Part shown: one piece after another, positions 10,601 through 19,997 of the stretch | Layout of the letters: each line of letters starts with the position of its first letter | Numbering within the stretch: the first letter of the stretch is position 1 | Virus record (IMG/VR): IMGVR_UViG_3300037010_000760 | Location: 1 to 64,000 of that record | Length of the DNA: 64,000 nt | Reading direction: 5' to 3' (one strand) | Source of the DNA: a virus | The notes under the pieces: generated by a model | The model's input: the letters and a program-made list of their open reading frames with translations, nothing else | Told to the model about the DNA's origin: nothing | Database searches by the model: none | Position numbers and translations under genes: made by a program

Positions 10601-13600
10601 CTATTAAAGGCAATAGCCTAAGAAACTTAATTGAGAATGGTTCATATCTTGATAGTTTTTTAACTTCTAGAATGACACTCAACAAGGGTGAAAATCTAGA
10701 AGCTGCTGTAGAGCACATTGTTGATAAGTTAAATTCTGGAAATTATCTTACTCAACAATTACAAGATCGTTTAGATCAGCTAGGTATAACACTACAGCAA
10801 ATCAATGAGGCAATATCCGATGAGCAACTTGATCAAGAAATCGCAGCCCTCGAAAAACGAATTGCTGATGAAGCTGCAACAGCTAAATCCAAAAAATCAG
10901 CTAGACCTGCTAAAGGCAGTGAAGCAGGGCAGACAGGAACTCAAAAAACAATCTTTGAGTCCGATGAGCAGTCCAACAAAATAGCACCTGTTACTGTAGC
11001 TCCAACTATTAATGCTACTAAATTAGAAGTAACTCAGGCTGAGTACGATAAAGCCATCTCATTACAGTCTATGACTGGTGAGACCGCCCATGATGCATTG
11101 GATTCAGCTAGCAAGAAGACACTAAAAATTCTAGATACTCTAGAAAATAATCCCGATAGCGTAGCTATTACGACAGATGCCACACCTACTGCTACTACTG
11201 CGTCAATAGACAAAATCAATATTTGGTATGGCTCTAGTGAGAATGCTAGTTTAAGTAATCTTGCTGCTCGTAAATTTACTTTATTAGGTAAAGAGTATTT
11301 TTCTGTTGAGCATGCCTATCAAACTTTGAAAAGCGGTTCTTTTGATGAACGCACGTATGCGCGATACAAGAATGCTGGTGTAAAGATTTCTGGTAAGCAG
11401 GCCAAGATAGAAGGTGACTACAACATTAGTTTAATGAAACGACTTATGCTTGCTTCCTTTAATCAAAATAAAGAAGCAAAAGACCTATTATTGGCCACTG
11501 GTAATGCTGAAATTACCCATACACAAGAACAGGGTAAAAGTAAGTGGGCTACTATATTTCCTAGACTTCTCATGGAAGTAAGGAATGAGTTACGTGCCAC
11601 ACCTAACGCTACAGCACCTGACACTGCACTAACATCATCAAAGCCTTCTACTGGGCCTACTCAAGTTACCCCCACTACACAGGTGTCACCACCTGCGATA
11701 GTTTCTCCTACAGTAAATCCAATATCTGATGCAGAGCTTAGTAAGTTAAACCTATTTTTGGCTGCTAAAAGTAGATTAACTGAAATAATAACTAATCCTG
11801 CTACATATGACCCAAAAATAGTAGCTGCTGCCAAAAAGGAGCTTTCTGGGTTAACAAAAGATAGGCTTAATAAAGTAGACTATTTATTTGATGGTTTTCC
11901 TAGTGATAAAGCTGAACTGGATTTTCTATCCAATGCTCCTCCGTCTCTTATTGCCGATACTCCCGGTAAACTAGAACGTCTATGGGAATTGCGTAATAAA
12001 TCAGGAAAATTGTTTGCTAATCTTGGTACAAGCAAGTTGCTTTCCACTGCTGGTAATATACTTATTGCTGGTACTAAGCCTGTTAATGAAAAGCGTGCTA
12101 GTCAATTAACTGATCGCCCTTTGGATACATTTGTTCAAATAGTCAATGAAAATACTAATATCAAAAGTGACGATAAAAAGCTACGTACTGGCTTGGCTAA
12201 ATATATAACATTACGTGCTAACTTGCTTCAATTGGCAGTTAGTAGAACTGTTTTAAATGAAGCAAACTCAGATAACAATCTGATAAAACTACTTCAGCTA
12301 GACCATCTTGACTCTCTGGGTAACAGTAATAAATACCGTATTGATTTGTTTCCGCAAAATAGACTGTTTTCTTTATTGGCTCCAGTAGATGAAGGGGATA
12401 CTCCAAAAGTAAAGCTTGACCCTCGCCTTATGGAAACTGCTTCTTTAGCATTTATGCAGTGGATGCTTGGTGCAGTAGATCGCAAAGCTGTTGTTGATGA
12501 AAAGACTGTAGCTGGTATTCTTGGTATAGATGAAAACCTTGTTACTGAGGCTCAGATAGCAGAATATTCAGAACGTATTACTAATATTGAGGCTATTGAT
12601 GCCATTAGTGCTGGTATATTGCGGCACTGGGGTTTAAAGCCAAAAGATAACATTCAAATAGGCTATAGCGAAGGTGTTACTAGAGTATTAGCAAAAGAGA
12701 TGCTGGATGCTGCTGTTAGTAAGGAATTGATTGAAGCAGGTTTTGGCTTAAATCACAATCAAGTTCGTATTGATAGTAATAAAACTGTTGATAGCTATGG
12801 CATAGATAAGTTACCAAAGAATGTTAAGTTAGCTAATGCTATTTTTCCTGATTTAGTTGATAACACTGCTTTTCTTAAAAATGATCAGGTTATGTACATT
12901 GGGGACGTTACTGTACCTACATCTAAAACTATCTTGCGGGAGCCTGAACAATTACTTAGTCCTGAGCAGATTAGAGCACAAGACAATAACCAAAAAACTA
13001 TTCATAGAATAGATGAGGCGTCTTACAAATTATTTATGGGTATTGGGGTAAAGGGGATATTTGATATTCTTTCTTTGCCTGAAAAAACTGATTTACTGAA
13101 CATAGGTCATGCTAAATCTGTTATTGGTAAAAAGCAGGGCATATCTGCTGTGTTCAATAAAATGAAAGAAGTATACCAAAGAGTTTCTAATCTAGCTACT
13201 GATGGTGATGTTCATGGAGTGCCTATTCATTATAAGTTTGAATATACCAGCACAAATCGTTTACAGATGATAGGTAGTCATACACCACAAGCTAGTAAAT
13301 GGATGCGTAATGTAATACTTCCTACCAACGGAACAATAGATGCTACATACGGTAAAATGGGATATACATCATTCATGTTATCTGTGGCTCAGAATCTTGG
13401 AGTCTCTATCCAAAATTATTCTAGAGAAGCCAATATAAGTAAGATAGCTACTAAATTAGACGGTGAACTTGCTGATGTTGTTAGCCTACTTAAAGATAGG
13501 GTAATTAATAATGAAGATAGGGTATCCCCTAAACTAATAGAAGCTTTGAAATCAGCCTTGGGATCGGAATTTACCCCATCCTCTTTATATGCACTTCATG

Positions 13601-16600
13601 AATATGCCCGCTATCTGGCCAGCAGTGAGGCTGATAAAGCGAACTTTAAGACTGGCCTGTATATTGAGGCTGATGGGGTTAATAACGGCCCCGCCAGTGC
13701 TCTGATGATGCTTGGTGGAACCAGTGAACTCACTCATGAATTCTTTACCAATGCAGCCCGTATAGGTTATTTTATTGGTTCAGATGACAGAACACTTAAC
13801 CAACAACGTCAAGAAGACCCTACAGGATTATATGAGGCAGGTGCTCAAGTGTTGCCTACTTTCTTAGCTGATTTTGGTAATAAAATTGATGGCCATATTA
13901 TACCAGAAGGCGAAAATACACCTGCTATTGATCTCGGTGCTTACTTTGATCAAGTTAAGTATGTAGTAGCTAGTTTACTACCCAACTTCTCTATGGACGA
14001 AAATGGTAATTATACCATTGGACGTTCTGTTATAAAGAATCCCCTCACTAAAACTGTATACGGTTCTGGCTCTCGTGGTATGGGTAATGGTCTTCTTAAA
14101 GACATGCTAAATGCATTCTACGAGAAGCTATCTATAGTCAAGCTATATGAGGACTGGTATAGTAGTGAGGGTAAGAGTAATCCTAGAGAGTCAGCCTTTG
14201 TAGAGGTATTTGGTGACCAGTACAGAGAACTAATTAAGTCAATGCATCGTCTTGCTAGTCATAGCGTAGAAGTTGAGAAAAAACAATTTGTTGTTAAGAA
14301 TGGTATCTCCCCCCAAAATAAGTTTTTTGTTGAAAATGACTATCTTAATTTTGAGGTATCGGGTACTGCATTTAATAGCATGAGCAACAATATTAATACA
14401 TTCTTTTCCAAGAAAGTAAGGAGTGCTATTACTGATGTTATGTCCGAAGCTGTTATGGACTCTACTCAATTGTTAGCTAAAGCAACTAGCTTCCATACTG
14501 AGTTCATGTCCCATGAGTTCAATAAGCTATACGAAGCTGCTTTAGCTAAAAGAAAGAATTCTGATCACTTGTATAGACAAGCTGATGGTTTGTCCAATGA
14601 TGAACTACGTGCTATTACAAATAAAATGTCTAAGACATTTCCTTATATAAAAACAACTACACAAAGTTTTAATCCAGTTGGTGCCTCCAAGATAAGTAGT
14701 GATAACTTCATAGGTGTTACGTCTACCGGATATAAGGTTACTCCATCCATATTTGTACCAGAAAGTGCTGGTGTATCTGGCATTCCTTACATGATTATTG
14801 GTTTAGGAGATGGAAGAACTATTCAGATATTTTCAGATGGTGGCCCAGAAGATACATTAAATATTTATGATGGTATCCATATGGGCTTAGGTAAAGTAGA
14901 AGAATATAGTAAGAGAGCTAATTCTGCTGTTTGGGACTCATGGCAAGGTAATCCTTTTGGTGCTCTTTTTCCATCTCTATCCACATTCGTTACTAACTAT
15001 GACTGGCCTACTTTTTTAGCTTCTGCTAAATCGGATAAACTAAAAATTGCTCCTATCCTAGCTGCACTACATATTAAGTCTGTTTCCGAGTTACCAAATT
15101 ACATAGCAAATCTTATTAATAATGTTTCAACCTCTGCTAAGAATATAGATGCTACTCACCAAGTTTTAGGCAAATATAAGGCTACTATTGATCAGTTAGC
15201 CTCTATAGGCTCACCATATGTTAAATCAGGAGCGGATATTATTATTGATGATGCCTCTATAGCTGATATAAACTCCAAAATATCTTCTATAGCTCAGGCT
15301 GATACTAATTATGCCGTAAATGGTATACTATCCGATGTTGCAGCTAAATTTAATGTACCCACCCCAACAAAACCTACTGAGTACAGCCTCAAATCATTTA
15401 TAGCAACAGGTAGTGTAGCCAATAAGACTACCACTGTAGAATCTCTACTGTCTACTAAATTACTTGATAATGTTTCTGTAAAGTACGGGCCACTAAGCTC
15501 ATTTAGCGACAAGCTAACAAAAGATGACTTTGGTGGTTATGACCCAAAAACAAATACTATTTATATAGCCTCAGATAAATCTGGTGGAGTTGAGACATTA
15601 ACGCATGAAATGGTTCATGCTGCTACATTTAGGGCTATTGCCAATCACTATGCCAATCCTGGTAACTCAGTTATAGCTACTGAAGTGTCCAGATTAGAGA
15701 CATTGATGGGTAGCTTTTTAAACAGGGCTGCCTTATCCATAGACGATACCGTCAGTGGTATAGCGGATAAAATCAATAAGATTGGTGATAGCTCTATTAA
15801 ATTGAATGAGTTTATGGCATATGGTTTGTCAAACCCTGCCATGCGTGCTGATTTAACCTCTGCTACTGCCTTAAAATTGCCTGAGAATATTATTAATAAA
15901 TATACTGGTAAGATTAAGCAACTGATAAAAGATATTCTTACTAAATTAGGTGTGCAGGCTCAAAAAACAGAATATGATCAACTTGTATTTAATGCGGTTC
16001 ATGTGATGGCTAGTGGTGATAATGCTACTATGTCTAATGGACAAATTCTCAAAATGGCTATTGGTGGCCTCAATACCAATAACCGTCTAAATAAGGTTAC
16101 TGAATTCTTTGCTAGCAGCCTTGATAAATATCTTGATAGTCAGATAGACCCTGCGTTTTCAAGACTACCTCCAACAGGTTTACTTACTAAAAATCCAGGT
16201 GAGTTTACTAGAGCAGATAGACTTGGATTTCAAGTATCTACTCTAATTGCCAGCAAATTTAATACCAGTCCACAGGAAAAAGTGGCATTGGATATGATTG
16301 TAAGTACCTTGGCAACAGGTGCTAAATTAGATGGTAATATCATGTCTGGTATAGAGCAACTCTATACCCACTTTACCAAGAATCTAACTCCAGAAGACTT
16401 CTTGCTAGTTGCCCCAACTGATGCTACCCAAGCAGATACCTATGAAGCTAACGAGATGTATAACCTCGTCATGGGCAACTATACTACAGCTAAAGACGTG
16501 TATGGCCGTGGCCAGACACTGCCTATATTCTTTTCTTTGGGGCTAGTGAATGATCGCTTCCGTGATGTGCTGTCCAAGAAGGGACTTCCTGAAGCCATCA

Positions 16601-19392
16601 AGGTGATCTCTAGTGATACTGATGCGTTCCTAACTAGCTCTGCAAATTTCCTATTGGACAAAATGGATAAGGCTCTGATAGGAACCGCAAAATCCAAAAA
16701 CACTCAGCAAGCCTTGGATAGTATCTTTTCTACTTTGGTTCAAACTGGTACAGATTCCCTGACGTTGGTTGGTGCTGGTTTAAATAAAACTGGAAGTATG
16801 GTTGATGGTATAAATGACAGAGTTGTCTCAGCTATAGAATATGTTTCAGCTAAGTTAAATGATAGTGCTGATAAAAAATTAGCAACTACATCTAATAAAG
16901 TTGTAAAAGGTGTTGCCAACGTAGCCAAGAATATTGCTTTATCAATAAATGAAGATACAGCAGCTCGTGTTGGTGAGTTTGCTGTCTCATTGTCTAATCA
17001 GTCAAATTTATTTAAACCACTTCAATCTTTAATAACAGATTTTGTTGGCAGGACTGATAGTAACAAATTGTTATATGACATGATTAAGTTTGTTAGATCA
17101 AATGCTCAGAAAGATCGTCAGCATTATCGTGAAGAACTGCCTGCCATATTAGCATCACAATTTACACGTAAACTATCTGATAAAGAGTGGACTCATCTTT
17201 TCACTGGCCTAGCTAAAACAGATTTAGCACAATTAGTTAACTCAATTGGCATTAAAGATACGGTTTCACTATTGTCTGACCCAACAAAAATAGATACTCG
17301 TATTACTACGTTAGAGGCTAACCTGAGAAATCAAGTGCCAAGTAGCTGGCCTAGTATTCAGAAAAAGTCTAAGCAGCTTGCTAATTATATGATGACTGGT
17401 GAGCATGGCCCTATGCTTATGCGTAATGCTGATATTATTCAGTTAACTTTAGGTGGCAACCGTAATGAGATTGACTCTCTGGTAACTCTGTACGCTCTAC
17501 AAAAACTTGAGCAGCCTGTAAAGACTACCCTTACTTCTTTAGTTCAAACTCAGAAATCTGGCATTGATTCCCTAGTCGGCTACCTATCTGGTCAGCGCCA
17601 AGATGATATACATCCTGATGCTGCTATTCGTATGAACGTATATAAAGGATATATCCCATCATTGCAAAATGAATCGGTATCGTTAAAAGTGATGCCGAAT
17701 ACAGAGCATGCTGCTATGCTAGAAAAGGGTTATATTCGTACAGGCAACTATGCAGGCTCTATACTTGAGACCAGAGCCTCATCTAGTTACTACTTCTTAA
17801 ATGCCCCTGCTAAAGCTGCGTTTAGTCAGGGTCTCATACAAAACGTACATAGTACATCTGGTGGCATTGATACTAGAACTCTATTCTCTACTGGATTAGT
17901 TGCTGGTCGTATTGTCGACCCTAGAGTAGTAAGTAAGCTAGCCCCGTATCTAAATGGTGATGTAGCTGGTAACGAGAATCTGTTACCCATATTTGATGGT
18001 ACTGGTAACATCATTGCATTGGAGAGGGCTGTACGTCCAGATCAACTTGTACAACTAAAGCAAGATACCCATTTAGCAAAAATGATTGGTGTATGGCGTG
18101 GTCGCCAAGTTGAGGAGTATAAATCAAGAGCTGTTAACGAGGCACTTATTTCCAGATTTAAGCAAATGTATTCTGACGATATTAGTAAAAATCCAAATAC
18201 CGCTAGAGAGTATGTTAATCTATTTCAGTCCCAAGACCCAATACACAAAGATGCGCTAAAACTAATGCCTATTTATATGAAGAGGGCATTGGAATCTGAG
18301 TTTGGAAAAGATACATTTATGGTCAGAAAAGACATGATTGACAGCACCATCGGTTATCGTACACCATCTATAGGTGATGCTTGGACTGGTGTATCTGGCT
18401 GGAGTCCTAAGAGTCTCGAATTAGCTAAAAATGTCACTATGTCCATATTTGGTAATAAATCATATGAGTACCTTGTGAATGCAGAGCAGATACTCAAAAA
18501 TGCTATACAAGATGTTAAGCTGATTATTGTCGTTAAATCTGTAATTGTGCCTGTTGGTAATATGTTAGCCAACGTCATTCAATTAATGTCTAGAGGCGTG
18601 CCTATCAATGATATTGTTCGTGGAATGCCAAAAAAAGTTTCTGAAGTTACTTTCTACAATAAGCAACATCTTCGTAAAATTGAGCTAGAAGTCGCATTAC
18701 GTGTTGCTGAGGGTAACAATGATATTGTTGGTATTCGTAAAGCAAAGAATGAGTTGGAGACTATTGAAGATAGTTTCCGTAGACTAAGCATTTGGCCTTT
18801 AATACATGCAGGAGAATTTTCTGCTATTTCTGATGCTGGTATTTCTAGAGATGATATTATTTTGTCAGAAGGTAGACTGCATACCTATATAGAGAACCTT
18901 ACAAACAAGTTGCCAGATGGAGTACGTACAGCGGCTAAATATGGTTTAGTCGCTAAAGATACTGCATTATTCCAAGGTTTGCAAAAAGCAGTTGAATATG
19001 GTGACTTCTTGGCTAAGGCTATTCAGTATGATTATCTGACTACTAATAAGAAACTTAGCAAAGAAGACTCGTTAGCCCGTATATCTGAAGAATTTGTTAA
19101 CTATGACCTGCTAATGGGCAGATTCCGAGAATATATGGAGAACATTGGTCTATTATGGTTTACGGCTTTCAAAGTACGTTCTACCAAGATAGCTGCATCC
19201 ATTATAAGGAATAATCCATTCCATGCTTTAATGTCATCTATCCCCCATTCATTTATGCCATCAGGTACTGGCACCCCTATTACTGATAACGCGGTAGCCA
19301 AGACTATGACTGGTAGTATTTGGTACTCACTTGGATTTGGTCAAGCATTACGTGCTCCTCAATTAAATCCTTGGTTCAATCTGGCCTATTAA
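7606..19392 (+). CDS. Virion RNA polymerase (N4 gp50 type) with inserted NADAR domain and zincin segment
   Basis: 3928 residues; N4 vRNAP is about 3500. ATG 7606 is chosen because AGGA lies 6 bases upstream; a frame-open TTG at 7579 falls inside a terminator. In order: Gly/Ala-rich N-terminal region; NADAR domain ~1206-1330 flanked by low-complexity linkers; T7-type polymerase core with TSTNR 1881-1885 (T/DxxGR motif with N for G), motif A DGVNNG with D2023, motif B R2140, K2144 and Y2152 (exact T7 spacing, YGSG follows), motif C YDG with D2422; HEMVH zincin motif with H2667, E2668 and H2671; long helical C-terminal region. In N4 this enzyme is packaged, injected with DNA and transcribes early genes from hairpin promoters. 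NADAR relatives remove ADP-ribose from nucleic acid or bases. The zincin could self-cleave or cut a host protein; both added roles are inferred. Confidence 0.9.
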   Translation: MPSVSDLLTQLFSNPASSDMVKPSIGTSTEIGITVDQNSMLKQAEVDAAAARKKEELAGTSLSSMGAYGLGITSSTGYGARSAGQLDKDMLTRNPGELMSKYGAEVALRLLTQKASGEDSYNIDRGMPVSTGENISDFAINTGISAINAVGGAGAWAGSLINDKLGTTLSGSLDAFNNAASSLTSDRSKSSKQINSTTNWLDTRDNEAQYQKDKTNGDILAVLKREGRNAIGAVNIAKSDPTTLLEGTASGIGSMLGFGYFNKAVQGIGGTGKVATMIRDASLPIAGGLVGGGSIYQQNVSDIMAKSTEEMAQQSPQYNKYVAQGLSPKDAQIRVAAESGEYAASIAGPLDMMTTMMVPGVNEIPHHVGSVGEAFKHTLFEPVQEFIESSNEQFASNAGNQYKFNPNQDIAEGVGKAAGTGALYGLTSAGATHAPGVAILGAKATKDAAATLLGSLKDKVSSISADNENSSPVSNAALATKATTAATQTPIVAANMQAAAANSDPAMQARVANFTNIMQSVSTHDANDFAESSDSIKAALSGATTKIDELNALKSVFNNKDSTDSDKDFAGTKLIDELSSMNEFLNTQTDVIDAVQDEPTKKFVRGMKQFAADILSNKEFLATRNDIATRLAQKHETSHPELAIAADPTSQEGKQAIAETLAIASTLPTEVNGKAVDAILKHSEDGSIKLTQEQKDNLEVSKAAITALQDNLVDGSDLMRVSTEASSAGLAGDKGKSAIQHATDIVRTVSEGNIPLAKTLLKSFERFAQHYQNKAEAVNQATQEGNDQDYKAHYTQLAHGQWVENKALYTFQKSGKGVELATQVHKEARAIGSMYNAIASMYPNMGVEPIALTKPDSIFLPGGKFDHKATQHGIGGNGLAGITAYRNRLVTQQSKGAENGHGQKEEVLIAPGTPSLPTRPPVRADGTESIEKVFHTDRVEAAAQLHERKLGVEKDLRNALTKPQPNEVGSLYGALRGMLSPESFKNDLGGNPKFNFLRSIKGNSLRNLIENGSYLDSFLTSRMTLNKGENLEAAVEHIVDKLNSGNYLTQQLQDRLDQLGITLQQINEAISDEQLDQEIAALEKRIADEAATAKSKKSARPAKGSEAGQTGTQKTIFESDEQSNKIAPVTVAPTINATKLEVTQAEYDKAISLQSMTGETAHDALDSASKKTLKILDTLENNPDSVAITTDATPTATTASIDKINIWYGSSENASLSNLAARKFTLLGKEYFSVEHAYQTLKSGSFDERTYARYKNAGVKISGKQAKIEGDYNISLMKRLMLASFNQNKEAKDLLLATGNAEITHTQEQGKSKWATIFPRLLMEVRNELRATPNATAPDTALTSSKPSTGPTQVTPTTQVSPPAIVSPTVNPISDAELSKLNLFLAAKSRLTEIITNPATYDPKIVAAAKKELSGLTKDRLNKVDYLFDGFPSDKAELDFLSNAPPSLIADTPGKLERLWELRNKSGKLFANLGTSKLLSTAGNILIAGTKPVNEKRASQLTDRPLDTFVQIVNENTNIKSDDKKLRTGLAKYITLRANLLQLAVSRTVLNEANSDNNLIKLLQLDHLDSLGNSNKYRIDLFPQNRLFSLLAPVDEGDTPKVKLDPRLMETASLAFMQWMLGAVDRKAVVDEKTVAGILGIDENLVTEAQIAEYSERITNIEAIDAISAGILRHWGLKPKDNIQIGYSEGVTRVLAKEMLDAAVSKELIEAGFGLNHNQVRIDSNKTVDSYGIDKLPKNVKLANAIFPDLVDNTAFLKNDQVMYIGDVTVPTSKTILREPEQLLSPEQIRAQDNNQKTIHRIDEASYKLFMGIGVKGIFDILSLPEKTDLLNIGHAKSVIGKKQGISAVFNKMKEVYQRVSNLATDGDVHGVPIHYKFEYTSTNRLQMIGSHTPQASKWMRNVILPTNGTIDATYGKMGYTSFMLSVAQNLGVSIQNYSREANISKIATKLDGELADVVSLLKDRVINNEDRVSPKLIEALKSALGSEFTPSSLYALHEYARYLASSEADKANFKTGLYIEADGVNNGPASALMMLGGTSELTHEFFTNAARIGYFIGSDDRTLNQQRQEDPTGLYEAGAQVLPTFLADFGNKIDGHIIPEGENTPAIDLGAYFDQVKYVVASLLPNFSMDENGNYTIGRSVIKNPLTKTVYGSGSRGMGNGLLKDMLNAFYEKLSIVKLYEDWYSSEGKSNPRESAFVEVFGDQYRELIKSMHRLASHSVEVEKKQFVVKNGISPQNKFFVENDYLNFEVSGTAFNSMSNNINTFFSKKVRSAITDVMSEAVMDSTQLLAKATSFHTEFMSHEFNKLYEAALAKRKNSDHLYRQADGLSNDELRAITNKMSKTFPYIKTTTQSFNPVGASKISSDNFIGVTSTGYKVTPSIFVPESAGVSGIPYMIIGLGDGRTIQIFSDGGPEDTLNIYDGIHMGLGKVEEYSKRANSAVWDSWQGNPFGALFPSLSTFVTNYDWPTFLASAKSDKLKIAPILAALHIKSVSELPNYIANLINNVSTSAKNIDATHQVLGKYKATIDQLASIGSPYVKSGADIIIDDASIADINSKISSIAQADTNYAVNGILSDVAAKFNVPTPTKPTEYSLKSFIATGSVANKTTTVESLLSTKLLDNVSVKYGPLSSFSDKLTKDDFGGYDPKTNTIYIASDKSGGVETLTHEMVHAATFRAIANHYANPGNSVIATEVSRLETLMGSFLNRAALSIDDTVSGIADKINKIGDSSIKLNEFMAYGLSNPAMRADLTSATALKLPENIINKYTGKIKQLIKDILTKLGVQAQKTEYDQLVFNAVHVMASGDNATMSNGQILKMAIGGLNTNNRLNKVTEFFASSLDKYLDSQIDPAFSRLPPTGLLTKNPGEFTRADRLGFQVSTLIASKFNTSPQEKVALDMIVSTLATGAKLDGNIMSGIEQLYTHFTKNLTPEDFLLVAPTDATQADTYEANEMYNLVMGNYTTAKDVYGRGQTLPIFFSLGLVNDRFRDVLSKKGLPEAIKVISSDTDAFLTSSANFLLDKMDKALIGTAKSKNTQQALDSIFSTLVQTGTDSLTLVGAGLNKTGSMVDGINDRVVSAIEYVSAKLNDSADKKLATTSNKVVKGVANVAKNIALSINEDTAARVGEFAVSLSNQSNLFKPLQSLITDFVGRTDSNKLLYDMIKFVRSNAQKDRQHYREELPAILASQFTRKLSDKEWTHLFTGLAKTDLAQLVNSIGIKDTVSLLSDPTKIDTRITTLEANLRNQVPSSWPSIQKKSKQLANYMMTGEHGPMLMRNADIIQLTLGGNRNEIDSLVTLYALQKLEQPVKTTLTSLVQTQKSGIDSLVGYLSGQRQDDIHPDAAIRMNVYKGYIPSLQNESVSLKVMPNTEHAAMLEKGYIRTGNYAGSILETRASSSYYFLNAPAKAAFSQGLIQNVHSTSGGIDTRTLFSTGLVAGRIVDPRVVSKLAPYLNGDVAGNENLLPIFDGTGNIIALERAVRPDQLVQLKQDTHLAKMIGVWRGRQVEEYKSRAVNEALISRFKQMYSDDISKNPNTAREYVNLFQSQDPIHKDALKLMPIYMKRALESEFGKDTFMVRKDMIDSTIGYRTPSIGDAWTGVSGWSPKSLELAKNVTMSIFGNKSYEYLVNAEQILKNAIQDVKLIIVVKSVIVPVGNMLANVIQLMSRGVPINDIVRGMPKKVSEVTFYNKQHLRKIELEVALRVAEGNNDIVGIRKAKNELETIEDSFRRLSIWPLIHAGEFSAISDAGISRDDIILSEGRLHTYIENLTNKLPDGVRTAAKYGLVAKDTALFQGLQKAVEYGDFLAKAIQYDYLTTNKKLSKEDSLARISEEFVNYDLLMGRFREYMENIGLLWFTAFKVRSTKIAASIIRNNPFHALMSSIPHSFMPSGTGTPITDNAVAKTMTGSIWYSLGFGQALRAPQLNPWFNLAY

Positions 19393-19398
19393 ATAAAA

Positions 19399-19421
19399 AA
19401 CCCCTGCTCATAGCAGGGGTT
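19399..19421. terminator. Bidirectional terminator between convergent transcripts
   Basis: AACCCCTGC (19399..19407) pairs with GCAGGGGTT (19413..19421). On the minus strand it is followed by TTTTTTATTT, a strong tail; on the plus strand the tail is weaker. It separates the vRNAP transcript from the converging replication operon. Confidence 0.8.
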
Positions 19422-19425
19422 ACAT

Positions 19426-19563
19426 TTATTTGGTAATCAAGTGGAATACCCAAAGCATAAATAGAGCAGCTATATACGGAGCTAGTAGTACCACAGCTAT
19501 AGTAATTATTATCATAGCAATAATAATTAAGACTCCGTATAGCAGAGTCTTTTTCCAGCTCAT
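19426..19563 (-). CDS. 45-residue membrane microprotein
   Basis: A small reading frame whose ATG overlaps the stop of the upstream gene as ATGA (19560s), the usual coupling in this operon. It encodes a short basic start (MSWKK) followed by an almost continuous hydrophobic span (LLYGVLIIIAMIII, TIAVVLLAPYIAALF) and ends HLITK just before the operon terminator. One long or two short membrane segments are possible. No strong ribosome site is visible, consistent with translational coupling. Function unknown; a holin-like or host-takeover membrane peptide is possible but unsupported. Confidence 0.6.
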   Translation of the reverse strand: MSWKKTLLYGVLIIIAMIIITIAVVLLAPYIAALFMLWVFHLITK

Positions 19564-19997
19564 CAGGGAGTGTTAACTGGGCGTTTCAGGCCAGCGAACA
19601 GAGATCGCACTGGAGTAACAGATTCGGCTTGTGGAGCGGGCACTACAACCACTTCTGCAACAGGTACTGTTGCAATTGCAATGGCTTCTTTCACAGGATT
19701 TGACTCTACTACTGGGGCAAGCTTGTTTTCTTCTTGGGTCAATTGTTGCACCACAGGTACGTCTACTGGAGTAGGCATATCAAATGCAGGCTCTTGCACT
19801 GTTGGAATATCAACTACTTGCATAGAAGCAATTACCTTGTTAGGAGAAATGATGTTAATGATAGCTGTAAAGCCATCAGCACCATGAGTAGCAGTCAAAT
19901 CAACGTAGACTTTCATACCTGCTTTGATATTGACTTGAGACATAACATAGTCTGTCAATGCCTCTTCAATTTCTGATTGAGACAATGTGATTTGCAT
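19563..19997 (-). CDS. Conserved-position protein with LFAGLK tail, downstream of RuvC-like gene
   Basis: 144 residues. The N-terminal ~65 residues form a compact domain (ITLSQSEIEEALTDYVMSQ, KVYVDLTATHGADGFTAIIN). Then comes a Val/Pro/Glu-rich linker and a C-terminal basic tail with PVRSLFAGLKRP. The tail resembles the C-termini of the two upstream proteins (RLFAGVK of the RuvC-like protein, RKSLFGSK of SSB), suggesting a shared partner. The start codon overlaps the previous stop as TAATG. Function unknown; likely an accessory of recombination or late transcription by context. Confidence 0.65.
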   Translation of the reverse strand: MQITLSQSEIEEALTDYVMSQVNIKAGMKVYVDLTATHGADGFTAIINIISPNKVIASMQVVDIPTVQEPAFDMPTPVDVPVVQQLTQEENKLAPVVESNPVKEAIAIATVPVAEVVVVPAPQAESVTPVRSLFAGLKRPVNTP

